This document shows positions 1 to 10,932 of a stretch of 33,054 nt of DNA, piece after piece. The stretch covers positions 1 through 33,054 of the forward strand of contig NZ_JAIOGQ010000040.1 in assembly GCF_019904135.1 (NCBI RefSeq), given 5' to 3'. A program made the translations under genes and the position numbers. Below the pieces are notes generated by a model. That model was not told the DNA's origin. It ran no database searches and worked only from the letters and a program-made list of their open reading frames with translations. This DNA is from Paenibacillus caui. GTDB taxonomy: Bacteria > Bacillota > Bacilli > Paenibacillales > Paenibacillaceae. How positions within the stretch are numbered: the stretch's first letter is position 1; each line of letters begins with the position of its first letter.

Positions 1-224
1 TTACTCCGCCTTTCCCAAGTCCCCCATGCGAGGAACTTGCGTATCCGGTATTAGCTACCGTTTCCGGTAGTTATCCCAGTCTTACGGGCAGGTTGCCTAC
101 GTGTTACTCACCCGTCCGCCGCTAAGCATCAGGAGTGCAAGCACTCCGTCAGCTCCGCTCGACTTGCATGTATTAGGCACGCCGCCAGCGTTCGTCCTGA
201 GCCAGGATCAAACTCTCCAATAAA
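1..224 (-). rRNA. 16S ribosomal RNA, 5' end (partial)
   Basis: The reverse complement begins with a typical 16S 5' end, including the universal 27F primer-site region (GAGAGTTTGATCCTGGCTCAG-like, about 197-217), followed by the conserved GACGAACGCTGGCGGCGTGC block and the variable V1 loop near 130-165. Only about 224 nt are present and the gene runs off the left edge. The mature 5' end is placed near 224 by analogy with Bacillus. The V1/V2 sequence is of the Paenibacillaceae type. Transcription is away from the origin. Confidence 0.97.
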
Positions 225-449
225 GTTGTTCCTTTAATGAAAGAGCGATTAGCTCATTTTGAATCTGACGAGATTAGATGAAACTCGAATGAACATTCAA
301 GCCATCCTAAATTCTCTTAAATCCGGATTTTACATCCGTAAAATCCTCTCACTCGTTGTTCAGTTTTCAAAGATCAAACTGTCTCATTCGTGAAGACAAC
401 TTGTCGCTGTCAACTTTTATATCATATCATGTTGAGAGAAATAAATCAA
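225..449 (-). other. rRNA operon leader with boxA-like element and hairpin
   Basis: This gene-free stretch is the leader between the rrn promoter and 16S. On the minus strand a boxA-like antitermination element (TGATCTTTGAAAACT) lies at 362-376. A perfect 9-bp hairpin (GGATTTTAC / GTAAAATCC) lies at 325-346. Such elements are usual in Bacillota rrn leaders, where NusB/S10 binds boxA. A TTGACA at 408-413 has no partner -10 box. The rest, up to the HD-GYP stop at 541, shows only a 4-bp GC hairpin near 484-498 that could weakly terminate the HD-GYP transcript. Confidence 0.7.
421..449 (-). promoter_or_regulatory. Candidate sigma-A promoter of the rRNA operon
   Basis: On the minus strand the -35 is TTGATT (444-449), then a 17-nt spacer, then a -10 of TATGAT (421-426). 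It lies about 45 nt upstream of the boxA-like element, as expected for an rrn promoter. Confidence 0.6.
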
Positions 450-540
450 GCCTTTTTTTATAATCCATTTGTTTACAATAAAAGGCGCCGTCAAAGGCGG
501 CATCGACTACTATACCCCAATGTACCGGCGCAAGTCAAGT

Positions 541-1650
541 TTATTTCAAAATTTCTTCTATATACAAATTATGGTGCTGAGCCAGGTTAATAATTTTATC
601 TTTGACGGATACCATAGGACGTGTAGGATAATTGCGATCCGTAAAAATGATTTCTCCAATTTCATTCGTGTTCAGACGTACCATAGTTCCATGATGAAAC
701 TCAGTCACCTTGCTGACGAATGTCTGAACAATCGCCGGATCCAGTTCTCCGAATGCTTCTGACTGAAGTTCTTCCAGCACGAGGTACGGAGACTGTGCTT
801 TACGGTATCTTTTCTTAAGGGTCATGGCGTGGAAAATATCCGCTACGGCCACAATTTTGGCGTAAACATGGATCTTGTCCCCTGTTAGATGAAGCGGATA
901 ACCGGATCCATCAATTTTTTCATGATGCTGAAGAGCAGCCAATCTTACCCCTTCATTTAACGCCGTAATATTTCGAAGCATTTGATATCCATACGTCGTA
1001 TGAAGACGAACTTCTTCGATCTCTTCTGTATTTAAATTCATAGGCGAATATAAAATTTTGGGATCCACTTTGGCATTGCCGATATCATGGAGCAATCCCG
1101 CCAAGGCAACCTGAACCCAATCCCTTTGAGGCAGTCCATGCCATTGCGCAAGGCAATAAGACGTCAACGCCGTCAAGATGCCGTTATGGAACATGTAGTC
1201 GTATTCGTTCATATTTTTAGGGGTAAATGTCAGGATATTATAATTCTTAAGCATGCTGATCAACACTTCCAGTTGACTCCGCAGATCGAATACCGGAATG
1301 TTGGAAGCCAGAACCGATTGAAAAGAGCTTTTCAATATATTCAGCATCCGGTCATATTCCAGTTGGAACTTGTCAGAAGGCGAATGGCTGACTTCTTTTA
1401 CAAGAGATACGGCAGGTGATGCAGCAGTTGACGCAGTATGTTTTCCTTCCTTGGCTACCTTTGCCTGGGAAACCTCCCGGCTTTTCATTCCTTCAATTTC
1501 GACTTGCTCAATCAGAAATGCCTGCAGGACATCCAGATCCCTGGGGAGCAGTACCTTTCCTTTAGGCATCAGCATCCCGCCAAGCGGAGTATGTACAGCA
1601 CTTGCAACCTTGAGCCCCGGCTTCAATTCTGATACCGATACGATTCCCAT
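541..1650 (-). CDS. HD-GYP domain protein, probable cyclic-di-GMP phosphodiesterase
   Basis: The C-terminal half is an HD-GYP domain. It has the metal-binding HD pair in LLHDIGNAK (about residues 186-194 from this start) and the diagnostic HHEKIDGSGYP (about 242-251). Proteins of this family hydrolyse cyclic-di-GMP. The N-terminal part has no recognised domain; a short low-complexity linker of S, T, A and K residues lies near 60-90. No membrane segment or receiver domain is seen, so it is likely cytoplasmic. The frame stays open to an ATG at 1668, but that codon has no ribosome site, whereas GAGG lies 8 nt before the ATG at 1650, so I choose 1650 (369 aa). It has its own promoter after the gyrA terminator. 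The substrate is inferred from the family. Confidence 0.85.
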   Translation of the reverse strand: MGIVSVSELKPGLKVASAVHTPLGGMLMPKGKVLLPRDLDVLQAFLIEQVEIEGMKSREVSQAKVAKEGKHTASTAASPAVSLVKEVSHSPSDKFQLEYDRMLNILKSSFQSVLASNIPVFDLRSQLEVLISMLKNYNILTFTPKNMNEYDYMFHNGILTALTSYCLAQWHGLPQRDWVQVALAGLLHDIGNAKVDPKILYSPMNLNTEEIEEVRLHTTYGYQMLRNITALNEGVRLAALQHHEKIDGSGYPLHLTGDKIHVYAKIVAVADIFHAMTLKKRYRKAQSPYLVLEELQSEAFGELDPAIVQTFVSKVTEFHHGTMVRLNTNEIGEIIFTDRNYPTRPMVSVKDKIINLAQHHNLYIEEILK

Positions 1651-1722
1651 ATCTGATACCTCACTCATCTACTCTGATTCGCTGATTGAATCTGACGATC
1701 TACAATTCTTCAGCTCAAAGTC

Positions 1723-1751
1723 ATTATATACGTCTTTAGAAATAGGAACAA
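1723..1751 (-). promoter_or_regulatory. Candidate sigma-A promoter for the HD-GYP gene
   Basis: Minus strand: -35 TTGTTC (1746-1751), 17-nt spacer, perfect -10 TATAAT (1723-1728), about 70 nt upstream of the chosen start. The gyrA terminator lies just upstream, so an independent promoter is expected here. Confidence 0.55.
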
Positions 1752-1860
1752 TCTCCCTTTTTCGAAATTCTAAATATTCAACACGTAAATAAAATAAAAA
1801 TGCCCTTCAAACAGCATAAAAAATCCCACAAGATGACGGGAAAGATCTACATATCAAAAC

Positions 1861-1890
1861 AAAACGGACCTTCTTGCGAAGATCCGTTTT
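1861..1890 (-). terminator. Rho-independent terminator of gyrA
   Basis: An inverted repeat with arms AAAACGGA and TCCGTTTT, extended inward by CTTC/GAAG, forms a long stem with U-rich flank on the minus strand (TTTTGTTTTG). It lies 22 nt after the gyrA stop. Confidence 0.85.
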
Positions 1891-1912
1891 GCCTTGGAGG
1901 AGACGTTTGGAC

Positions 1913-4462
1913 TTATTCTTCCGAGTCTTCCGAATCCTCATTTATTTCTGGCGATGCTACTTCATCGGTTCCTGCAGCATCTTTCGATTCTTCTTGAGCG
2001 GTTATTGAAGCATCTTCTTCAAGCAGTTCGTTGGAATCATCTGATTTGTCCGTACGACAAACGGTCGCAACGAAGTCCTCATCACGGATGTTAATGAGTT
2101 TGACCCCTTGTGCATAACGACCCATCGTGCTGATTCCTGCCATACTTGTACGAATCAATGTACCGCTGCTCGTAATGATCATCAGGTCCTCGTCATCCTT
2201 AACAACCTTGAGACCAATGACGGTTCCGTTCTTCTCGGTAACATTAATCGTCTTAATCCCTTTGCCGCCCCGGCTCTGTACCCGGTAATCATCCACCGGA
2301 GTCCGTTTGCCGTAGCCTTTGGTTGTTACAATCAGAATATCCCGATCCGGTACAATAACGTCCATGCCGATCACTTCATCATTCGAATCAAGCGTAATGC
2401 CTTTAACCCCTGTAGCCGAACGCCCCATTGTCCGGACGTCGCTTTCCTGGAAGCGGATCGACATGCCTTGAGCGGTTCCCAAAATAACTTCCTGCTTGCC
2501 GTCCGTCATCTTCACATCAATGAGTTTGTCATCTTCACGCAAATTAATGGCGATCAGCCCGCCTTTGCGAATGTTGACATAATCTTCAAGCGGGGTCTTC
2601 TTAATAATCCCTTGCTGGGTAGCAAAGAACAGCAGCTTCTCCGTCTCCGATGGAACAACCGGAATAACCGCATTGACCGTTTCGCCCTGTTCGATTTGAA
2701 TCAGGTTGATAATCGGCGTCCCTCTGGCCGTCCGGCCAAGCTCCGGAATTTCATAAGCTTTAATCCGGTAGGCTTTACCCCGATCGGTGAAGAACATCAG
2801 GAAATTGTGGGAGTTCGTGACAAACAGATGCTCCACAAAGTCGTCGTCCTTCGTATCCATACCTATAACGCCGCGTCCACCGCGTTTCTGGCTCCGATAT
2901 GTCGTTACAGGCAGCCGTTTGATATAACCGGTATGGGTAATGGTAATGACAACCTCTTCCTGCGGAATCAAGTCCTCGTCCAGGATGTTGTCTTCACCCG
3001 CCGTGATTTCGGTCCGGCGCTCATCGGCGAACTTGTCCTTGATCTCCTGCAGTTCTTCACTGATAATCTTCAGGACCAGGGATTCATTAGCCAAAATTTC
3101 GCGGTACTCGGCGATTTTCTGGAGCAGTTCATTGTATTCATTCTCAATCTTGTCGCGTTCCAAACCGGTCAACCGGCGCAGACGCATATCCAGAATAGCC
3201 TGGGCTTGCTCGTAGCTTAACCCGAACCGGCTCATCAGGCCTTCCCGGGCCTCTTCATCCGATTTCGATGCCCGAATGAGGGCAATAACCTCATCGATAT
3301 GATCGAGCGCGATGCGCAGACCTTCCAGAATATGCGCCCGGGCTTCCGCTTTTCGCAAATCGAATTCCGTACGGCGGCGAATCACTTCAATCTGGTGATC
3401 GATATAGTATTTCAGCACTTCATGAAGGGTTAATATGCGCGGCTCATTATTGACAATAGCCAGCATATTGATCCCAAAGGTAGACTGCATTGCGGTATGC
3501 TTGTACAGATTATTCAGTACCACATTCGGATTTACATCGCGGCGGAGCTCGATTACGATTCGCATACCGTTACGGTCGGATTCGTCACGCAGGTCCGTGA
3601 TGCCTTCAATCCGTTTCTCTCTGACCAGTTCGGCAATTTTCTCCACAAGTCTGGCCTTGATTACCTGATAAGGCAGCTCATGAACGATAATCCATGCCTT
3701 GTTGTTATGCTCCTCAATCGTCGCCTTGGCCCTCATCGTGACCGAGCCGCGTCCGGTTGAGTACGCTTGTCTTATGCCCTCACGTCCCAAAATATAACCG
3801 GCCGTCGGAAAATCGGGACCCTTGATATAATCCATCAATTCGAGTGAAGTCAGTTCCGGGTTTTCGATCAAAGCCTGAACCCCATTGATCACCTCACCCA
3901 AATTGTGCGGAGGAATATTCGTGGCCATCCCCACCGCAATACCGGAGACCCCGTTAACCAAGAGGTTAGGGTAGCGGGCCGGCAGGACGACAGGTTCCTG
4001 CTCTTCCCCATCATAGTTAGGCATGAAGTCAACGGTTTCTTTATTCAGATCGCGCAGCATCTCCATAGCGATCTTGGACAGTCTTGCTTCGGTATACCGC
4101 ATCGCTGCAGCAAAGTCGCCGTCGATGGAACCGAAGTTACCATGTCCATCCACCAGCATGTTGCGCATCGAGAAATCCTGGGCCATACGCACCATCGTTT
4201 CATAAACCGCCGAGTCTCCATGCGGATGATATTTACCGATGACTTCACCGACAATTCTGGCCGACTTCTTGAATGGCTTGTCCGGTGACATACCGAGCTC
4301 TGACATTGCATACAAAATACGGCGGTGAACAGGCTTCAGTCCGTCCCGCACATCCGGCAAAGCCCGGCTGACAATGATGCTCATTGCATAATCCATAAAG
4401 GACTCGCGCATTTCAACACCAATGTCACGATCTATAATTCGCAAGTATTTTTCTTCCGCCAT
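1913..4462 (-). CDS. gyrA: DNA gyrase subunit A
   Basis: This is the breakage-reunion subunit of the type II topoisomerase that introduces negative supercoils with GyrB. The catalytic tyrosine is Y123 in [10 protein letters not shown]. The quinolone region reads HGDSAVYE with S84 and E88, the usual drug-sensitive residues. The GyrA box QKRGGRG, needed for DNA wrapping, precedes the six-bladed C-terminal domain. At 849 aa it is slightly longer than the B. subtilis protein because of a strongly acidic tail rich in D, E and S over about the last 45 residues. GGAGG lies 6 nt before the ATG. Unlike in Bacillus it is not directly next to gyrB: an opposing ATP-grasp gene lies between them, so gyrA needs its own promoter. 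Confidence 0.98.
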   Translation of the reverse strand: MAEEKYLRIIDRDIGVEMRESFMDYAMSIIVSRALPDVRDGLKPVHRRILYAMSELGMSPDKPFKKSARIVGEVIGKYHPHGDSAVYETMVRMAQDFSMRNMLVDGHGNFGSIDGDFAAAMRYTEARLSKIAMEMLRDLNKETVDFMPNYDGEEQEPVVLPARYPNLLVNGVSGIAVGMATNIPPHNLGEVINGVQALIENPELTSLELMDYIKGPDFPTAGYILGREGIRQAYSTGRGSVTMRAKATIEEHNNKAWIIVHELPYQVIKARLVEKIAELVREKRIEGITDLRDESDRNGMRIVIELRRDVNPNVVLNNLYKHTAMQSTFGINMLAIVNNEPRILTLHEVLKYYIDHQIEVIRRRTEFDLRKAEARAHILEGLRIALDHIDEVIALIRASKSDEEAREGLMSRFGLSYEQAQAILDMRLRRLTGLERDKIENEYNELLQKIAEYREILANESLVLKIISEELQEIKDKFADERRTEITAGEDNILDEDLIPQEEVVITITHTGYIKRLPVTTYRSQKRGGRGVIGMDTKDDDFVEHLFVTNSHNFLMFFTDRGKAYRIKAYEIPELGRTARGTPIINLIQIEQGETVNAVIPVVPSETEKLLFFATQQGIIKKTPLEDYVNIRKGGLIAINLREDDKLIDVKMTDGKQEVILGTAQGMSIRFQESDVRTMGRSATGVKGITLDSNDEVIGMDVIVPDRDILIVTTKGYGKRTPVDDYRVQSRGGKGIKTINVTEKNGTVIGLKVVKDDEDLMIITSSGTLIRTSMAGISTMGRYAQGVKLINIRDEDFVATVCRTDKSDDSNELLEEDASITAQEESKDAAGTDEVASPEINEDSEDSEE

Positions 4463-4985
4463 GCTGAGCCTCCTTCAAATTTACCAGTATAGATCTATGG
4501 GGAAAGCCGCAAAAGTTACCCGCAAAAGGGAAGCCTAAGACTTGTCTGCACCACTTTTCGGGCAACCTTCAGAAAATGTATAAAAAGGCCGTTATCCTCT
4601 AAAAACACTAACATCCATTATATTACTTTCACAAAACAAGCACAATTAAACATTAACCCTGTAGACCTTCATCCCAAAGATAAGGCAGAAAAATAGGAAA
4701 ATGTCCAATCCTGCGGCTTCCCGGATACATACACTAACCATATAGGCTTTTTTTCTTCCTATGGGCAGATGGAGAACAATGATCCTGTCAGGGATCCTGT
4801 CCCGAAGACCTTACCGATTCTACCGGAAATATAAAACACATGCAGCAAAACTACAGCCCTTATATTTCAAAAAAGTTATAAAATCACCGTATCTTATAAT
4901 TATATCATTGTTTTACTCTTCTGTCCTATGTTTTTCAGCCTGATAAGGTTAGCAGCATTATTGCTTAGAAAGGAATGAAGCAGGT
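4463..4985. other. Intergenic region between gyrA and the ATP-grasp gene
   Basis: About 520 nt between divergent genes. It holds a candidate gyrA promoter at 4617-4645, which implies a leader of roughly 150 nt, and an AT-rich stretch at 4860-4930 just upstream of the ATP-grasp gene. No convincing sigma-A promoter was found on the plus strand. A 60-codon plus-strand frame at 4761-4943 has no ribosome site and no recognisable product. Confidence 0.5.
4617..4645 (-). promoter_or_regulatory. Candidate gyrA promoter
   Basis: Minus strand: perfect -10 TATAAT (4617-4622), 17-nt spacer and a weak -35 TTGTGC (4640-4645). The start site would be about 150 nt before the gyrA ATG. Confidence 0.45.
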
Positions 4986-5774
4986 TTGCGCATCCAACGG
5001 ATATCAAGCAAATGGGAGAAGACCAAGGTTTTGAACAGAAACGAACAGCTCAGAGTTTACATTCCGGATACCCGTCCGTTCTCTCCGGAACAGCTGGAGT
5101 CAATGTTAGAGGAATATGATATGGTTTATGTCAAGCCTGATCGCGGTACATTCGGGAATGGAGTGATGAGCGCCGAGCGTTATAGGGAAAATGAAGAGGA
5201 GGATTCACCTTGGATCTACAAGCTCCGTTTCGGCATCGAGTCCATAGCTTTCCAGTCTGTTCAGGAACTGCTTAAGACACTTGCAGAACGAATTGACAAA
5301 AGGCCATACCTCATCCAACAAGGAATCTCTATGATCACTCATGAAAACCGCAAGTTTGACCTTAGAGTTCTTGTGCAAAAGACCCCTCGCGGAAACTGGG
5401 AAACGACAGGCTATATCGGCCGGGTAGCGGCGAAGCAAAAAATTGTCACGAACCACCATAACGGAGGAATGGTCCTTTCCATCGAAGAACTTCTCAACGA
5501 TTATTTGAACGGTAAGGAGCTGGCCGAGTTTATACGCAATTTGAGAGGACTTGGCGAAAGGGTCGGCTGGCAGTTGCAGAAAAAATACCCCAATCTTAAA
5601 GAAATCGGGCTGGATGTAGCCATTGATGAGGATTACTGGATGTGGGTTCTGGAAGTGAACACGCTGCCGGCATTGTTTCCGTTCAAATGGCTGAAGGATA
5701 AGTCCATTTACAAGAAGATCCGGGAATACGCCGTAGCCTACGGAAGACTTAGCGGCAAGAAGAAAACATCCTGA
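4986..5774 (+). CDS. YheC/YheD-like ATP-grasp protein
   Basis: ATP-grasp fold protein resembling the YheC/YheD family, whose Bacillus members are spore-coat associated. Visible motifs are VYVKPDRGTFGNGV near residue 50 (nucleotide-binding lysine and Gly-rich loop), FDLRVLVQ near 125, and GLDVAIDEDYWMWVLEVNT near 215-235, which supplies the acidic Mg-binding residues and the terminal E.N pair. At 262 aa it is a single domain, shorter than typical YheC/YheD. The start is a TTG at 4986 with AAAGGA 11 nt upstream; the nearer ATG at 4975 is out of frame. It lies between gyrB and gyrA on the opposite strand and shares a bidirectional terminator with gyrB. The ligated substrate is unknown and the spore role is inferred only from relatives. 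Confidence 0.75.
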   Translation: MRIQRISSKWEKTKVLNRNEQLRVYIPDTRPFSPEQLESMLEEYDMVYVKPDRGTFGNGVMSAERYRENEEEDSPWIYKLRFGIESIAFQSVQELLKTLAERIDKRPYLIQQGISMITHENRKFDLRVLVQKTPRGNWETTGYIGRVAAKQKIVTNHHNGGMVLSIEELLNDYLNGKELAEFIRNLRGLGERVGWQLQKKYPNLKEIGLDVAIDEDYWMWVLEVNTLPALFPFKWLKDKSIYKKIREYAVAYGRLSGKKKTS

Positions 5775-5783
5775 ATTGTAAAA

Positions 5784-5820
5784 AAAGGTTAGGCCGATAG
5801 CTGTCATCGGTCTAACCTTT
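5784..5820. terminator. Bidirectional terminator between the ATP-grasp gene and gyrB
   Basis: A 15-bp stem (AAAGGTTAGGCCGAT / ATCGGTCTAACCTTT, one G.U pair) with a 7-nt loop is flanked by A and T runs on both sides. It can end both converging transcripts. Confidence 0.9.
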
Positions 5821-5825
5821 TCGTC

Positions 5826-7757
<1,932 letters not shown>

Positions 7758-7813
7758 TTATACTGCTGTAAAAAATTTATAATACAGATTCTAAGGGGTT
7801 ACCCGTTTAGAGC

Positions 7814-8062
7814 TTATATTTCATACAAAGTATTGCATCTCTTCTTTAACGTTGCCGAAGAAATGGGGGAATAGTAAACCGTATGCTCGGTTACGACAAT
7901 GGATTTCGCTTCTTCCTCACTAATCTGCACCATTCTCTTGGAGTTTAGCATGCTCGTCATAAACTGCTTTGAGATCCGGGACGACTTCACGATCGATATA
8001 TCGAATATGGCAACCAGTTCCTTCGAAGAAATGACTTTCTCTCCACCCAGATGAATATACAC
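7814..8062 (-). CDS. remB: RemB family protein (DUF370, YaaB)
   Basis: An 82-aa protein beginning MYIHLGGEKVI with the conserved VVTEHTVYYSPISS block near residues 57-70. This matches B. subtilis YaaB/RemB of the extracellular matrix regulator family, encoded at the same place between recF and gyrB. Family members influence matrix and biofilm gene expression, with RemA shown to bind DNA. The start is GTG at 8062, with GGAGG ahead of it, 16 nt after the recF stop, so it is translated from the recF transcript. Function here is by homology and position. Confidence 0.85.
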   Translation of the reverse strand: MYIHLGGEKVISSKELVAIFDISIVKSSRISKQFMTSMLNSKRMVQISEEEAKSIVVTEHTVYYSPISSATLKKRCNTLYEI

Positions 8063-8078
8063 TTGCCCGCCTCCGTCC

Positions 8079-9191
8079 TTAGAACATCACTTGCCCGTTA
8101 TGAACATGAAAAATGCTGGCGTCCTTCAGCCGGCCGGCGTTAATGCTCTCCATACCGGTAGCCGTAATGAACGTCTGGACTCTGCTCTGGAATGTTTCGA
8201 TCAGCTGTGTCTGGCGATAAGGATCCAGCTCTGACAATACATCGTCCAGCAGAAGGACCGGGTATTCCCCAATTTCCTGATGAATCAGCTCAATTTCCGC
8301 CAGCTTAAGCGAAAGCGCCGTTGTCCGCTGCTGTCCCTGCGAACCGAAAACCTGGGCTTCTTTTCCGTTAATATGAAAAGCCATATCATCCCGGTGCGGT
8401 CCGGCAAGCGTCATGCCCCGCCTAATCTCCTGATCTTTCAATTGTGATAACTTTATCATAAATTGCTCTAATAAGACAGCTTCATCTTCTTCATCCGCTG
8501 TTCCAAAGGATGGCAAATAGGTAAGTTCAAGGCTTTCTGCACCGTTCGTAATCCCAAAATGAATGTCGGAAGCCCACTTTTGCAGTTTTCTTATAAATTG
8601 TTTCCTTCTTTTAATGATTTTAACACCATGCTCTGCTAATTGCTCGTTCCATATTTCCAGCATGACGCCCGCTTCCGGACCGGCATGAAACGCACTCTTC
8701 AGCGTGTTGTTCCGCTGGAGGAGCACCTTTTGATACTGCTGCAAATGGAACAGATAGCTTGGCATGACCTGGCCGATTTCCATATCCAGAAACCGCCGGC
8801 GGATGCCCGGCGTTCCCTTTACGATCTCAAGGTCCTCAGGCGCGAACATTACCACATTCAGTGTTCCTACGAAGTCGCTCAGCTTGCGCTGCTCCAGGCC
8901 GTTCAATTTGGCTTTTTTGCCTTGTCCCGATAATCGCAGCTCCAGGCTGACGGTTCCGTATTTCTTCTCTATTTGAGCAGCAAGCACCGCTGCGTCTGCC
9001 TGAAAGGAGATCAATTCCTTGTCTTTGGACGTGCGGTGCGATTTGGTCAGGGCCAGCATCAGAATAGCTTCCAGGAGATTGGTTTTACCCTGGGCATTGT
9101 TCCCAAGCAAGAGGTTAACGCTGCCGAAGGAATCAAGCTTTAACTGCTCATAGTTCCGATAGTGCTCGAGATTTAAGTTTTTGACAAACAT
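8079..9191 (-). CDS. recF: DNA replication and repair protein RecF
   Basis: SMC-like ATPase that loads RecA with RecO and RecR at gapped DNA. The Walker A motif is GNNAQGKT (30-37), the ABC-type signature is GSQGQQRT (about 283-290) and the Walker B is VLLLDDVLSELD (about 312-323). The length, 370 aa, equals that of B. subtilis RecF. A GGGAG ribosome site precedes the ATG. It sits between yaaA and remB in the conserved origin cluster. Confidence 0.97.
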   Translation of the reverse strand: MFVKNLNLEHYRNYEQLKLDSFGSVNLLLGNNAQGKTNLLEAILMLALTKSHRTSKDKELISFQADAAVLAAQIEKKYGTVSLELRLSGQGKKAKLNGLEQRKLSDFVGTLNVVMFAPEDLEIVKGTPGIRRRFLDMEIGQVMPSYLFHLQQYQKVLLQRNNTLKSAFHAGPEAGVMLEIWNEQLAEHGVKIIKRRKQFIRKLQKWASDIHFGITNGAESLELTYLPSFGTADEEDEAVLLEQFMIKLSQLKDQEIRRGMTLAGPHRDDMAFHINGKEAQVFGSQGQQRTTALSLKLAEIELIHQEIGEYPVLLLDDVLSELDPYRQTQLIETFQSRVQTFITATGMESINAGRLKDASIFHVHNGQVMF

Positions 9192-9258
9192 GCAGCAGCT
9201 CCCTTCTCTATAAGCGCCTTATCCTGTAGAAGAAACAGGGAACCGCACACCCTTATTT

Positions 9259-9474
9259 TCACTCTGCGACAACCTCAAAGGTGCCATGGCCCTCTACTTC
9301 TACCTTGTCTCCCGGATACAGCTTGCGTCCGCGGCGGTTTTCCGGTTCCCCGTTAACCTTGACGATGTCCTCCTGCAGCAGCGCTTTGGCCATTCCTCCT
9401 GTCGGCACGCAATCCGACAGCTTCAGAAACTGGTCGAGCTTGATATATTCGCTATGAATCTTGATTGGCTTCAT
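9259..9474 (-). CDS. yaaA: S4 domain RNA-binding protein YaaA
   Basis: A 71-aa protein consisting of one S4 RNA-binding domain: IKLDQFLKLSDCVPTGGMAK, the central VKVNGEPENRRGRKLYPGD and a final beta strand VEVEGHGTFEV. It matches the YaaA/RlbA protein always found between dnaN and recF in Bacillota, where a ribosome-related role has been proposed. It starts 22 nt after dnaN with a purine-rich GGAAGAG site. The RNA partner cannot be seen from the sequence. Confidence 0.92.
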   Translation of the reverse strand: MKPIKIHSEYIKLDQFLKLSDCVPTGGMAKALLQEDIVKVNGEPENRRGRKLYPGDKVEVEGHGTFEVVAE

Positions 9475-9496
9475 CCGTAACTCTTCCTTCCCTGCT

Positions 9497-10639
9497 TTAG
9501 TTCGTTGTCCGGTAAGGCAGAATCAGATACAGGCTGCGGCTGTCGTCCATCGGTTTCACGATAATAGGGCTCATGGCGCCGGTAAACCCGAGATGGAGCT
9601 GTTCGCTCTCCACGACCTTCAGCACATCCAGCATGTATTTGGAGTTGAACGATATTTTCAGCGCATCCCCGGTAAAATCGATCACATCCAGCTGTTCGGT
9701 GACTTTGCCGAGCTCTGAAGAGCTGGACGAAATTTCAATCGTTCCATCCTCCATCGTCTGCAGTTTGACAATGTTCGTCTTCTCCTCGCGGGACAGCAAA
9801 TAGGCGCGGTCGATCGAATCGCTAATTTTTTTTGTGTCCACAACAAGTTCTGTTTTGTAATGGGTCGGAATAATCTTAGAAGTATCCGGATACGTTCCAT
9901 CCAGAATTCTCGAGTAGAACAGCACGCTGTCAATTTTGAACAGCACCTGGTTGTCGGCGACGACGATATCCACAACCGTATTTTGATCCGGAATGATTTT
10001 GCTCAGCTCATTCAGCGTTTTGCCGGAAATGACGATGTTGCTGAAACGGATGCCTTCCGCATTGTCAACCGGTGCCGTACGGCTGGCCAGGCGGTGACGG
10101 TCCGTCGCTACAAATTTGAACAAGCCCTCGCTCAAGTTCCAGAGCACTCCCGTCAGAATCGGCGTCGTTTCATGAGTAGAAATAGAAAATACCGTTTGTT
10201 TGATCATGTTCTTAAGCAGATCGCCCGGCAGGGAAATGACCTGGTCCTCTTCGATCGTCGGCAGAACCGGAAACTCCTCGGGATCGAGGCCCACCATCTG
10301 GATATCGGTTGAACCGGAGCGGATGAAGGTTTGGAAGCCTTCTTTTACCTCCATCTCAATTTCGGAAGAAGGAAGCTTCTTGATAATTTCGACGAAAAAC
10401 TTGGCCGGCAGCACCACGCTCCCTGTACGTTCAATCTGCACGATCTGCTTGTTGTCTTCCTCCTGCGGAATGAATGCCTGAATCGATATATCCGTATCGC
10501 TTGCCGTCAAGGTTACGCCTTGAAAGTTAACCTCCAGCTTGATCCCGGTCAAAATCGGAATCGTTGTTCGGCTGGATATCGCCTTGGAGACATGCTGTAT
10601 GGATTCGTTCAGTTCATTTTTCAAAATACGGATTTTCAT
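9497..10639 (-). CDS. dnaN: DNA polymerase III beta subunit (sliding clamp)
   Basis: The 380-aa clamp begins MKIRILKNELNESIQHVSKA and ends with the typical LILPYRT segment, with the three repeated clamp domains of the family (B. subtilis about 378 aa). The dimeric ring tethers the replicative polymerase and many repair enzymes to DNA. AGGAGT precedes the ATG. It lies directly downstream of the unwinding region and about 290 nt from dnaA, and heads the yaaA-recF-remB-gyrB run. Confidence 0.98.
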   Translation of the reverse strand: MKIRILKNELNESIQHVSKAISSRTTIPILTGIKLEVNFQGVTLTASDTDISIQAFIPQEEDNKQIVQIERTGSVVLPAKFFVEIIKKLPSSEIEMEVKEGFQTFIRSGSTDIQMVGLDPEEFPVLPTIEEDQVISLPGDLLKNMIKQTVFSISTHETTPILTGVLWNLSEGLFKFVATDRHRLASRTAPVDNAEGIRFSNIVISGKTLNELSKIIPDQNTVVDIVVADNQVLFKIDSVLFYSRILDGTYPDTSKIIPTHYKTELVVDTKKISDSIDRAYLLSREEKTNIVKLQTMEDGTIEISSSSSELGKVTEQLDVIDFTGDALKISFNSKYMLDVLKVVESEQLHLGFTGAMSPIIVKPMDDSRSLYLILPYRTTN

Positions 10640-10692
10640 AGTTTCACTCCTAAATGTATTGTGAAGCGGCTGTCTGACCTCGGTCTGCCGGT

Positions 10693-10718
10693 TTCCTTAA
10701 GGAAGGGCCGGAAGGCCC
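10693..10718. repeat. Palindrome and GC hairpin upstream of dnaN
   Basis: A 12-bp palindrome TTCCTTAAGGAA is followed by the hairpin GGGCC-GGAA-GGCCC. No T run follows on the minus strand, so it is more likely structure in the dnaN leader, or a boundary of the unwinding region, than a terminator. Confidence 0.5.
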
Positions 10719-10726
10719 GTCTTAAC

Positions 10727-10878
10727 GATGAAGTATTTATTTAAAACCCTTAGTAATAGCAGTAGGCACACTGAATATGTGGATAAGCCTGATAAGAACA
10801 CAAAAGCAAGCCTATCCACATGTGCATAGCTTGTGCATAGGCTTTGATGCATTTGGCGAGTTATTCACTTGTGCATAA
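10727..10878. other. oriC, dnaA-dnaN part: DnaA boxes and AT-rich unwinding site
   Basis: DnaA-box-like 9-mers are TGTGGATAA (10778-10786, perfect), CTATCCACA (10812-10820), TGTGCATAG (10821-10829 and 10832-10840), TTATTCACT (10861-10869) and TGTGCATAA (10870-10878). The AT-rich stretch at 10727-10749 and the DnaA-trio at 10751-10765 follow on the dnaN side. In B. subtilis the equivalent segment between dnaA and dnaN is where DnaA melts the DNA. The outer parts GCCTAT and ATAGGC (10811-10843) also form an inverted repeat that might act as a weak dnaA terminator. Confidence 0.8.
10751..10765 (+). promoter_or_regulatory. DnaA-trio element
   Basis: Five consecutive triplets TAG TAA TAG CAG TAG match the repeating 3'-GAT-5' motif on which DnaA filaments form on single-stranded DNA. 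It lies 12 nt from the perfect DnaA box at 10778 and borders the AT-rich stretch, the order described for the B. subtilis unwinding region. Confidence 0.65.
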
Positions 10879-10932
10879 GTTGATGACTGGCTCTTCCCGT
10901 GTTTCTCTTATTTACCCGTTTACCCGAATGGT

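Noticed and set aside
408..413. TTGACA in the rRNA leader as a second promoter
   Set aside because: No -10 box at 16-18 nt; only the TTGATT/TATGAT pair is complete.
3241..3252. CCCGGG-containing sequence as a Noc binding site
   Set aside because: Noc sites require ATTTCCCGGGAAAT; none of the CCCGGG occurrences in the window has those flanks.
4761..4943. 60-codon plus-strand frame between gyrA and the ATP-grasp gene
   Set aside because: No ribosome site, low-complexity basic start, no family match.
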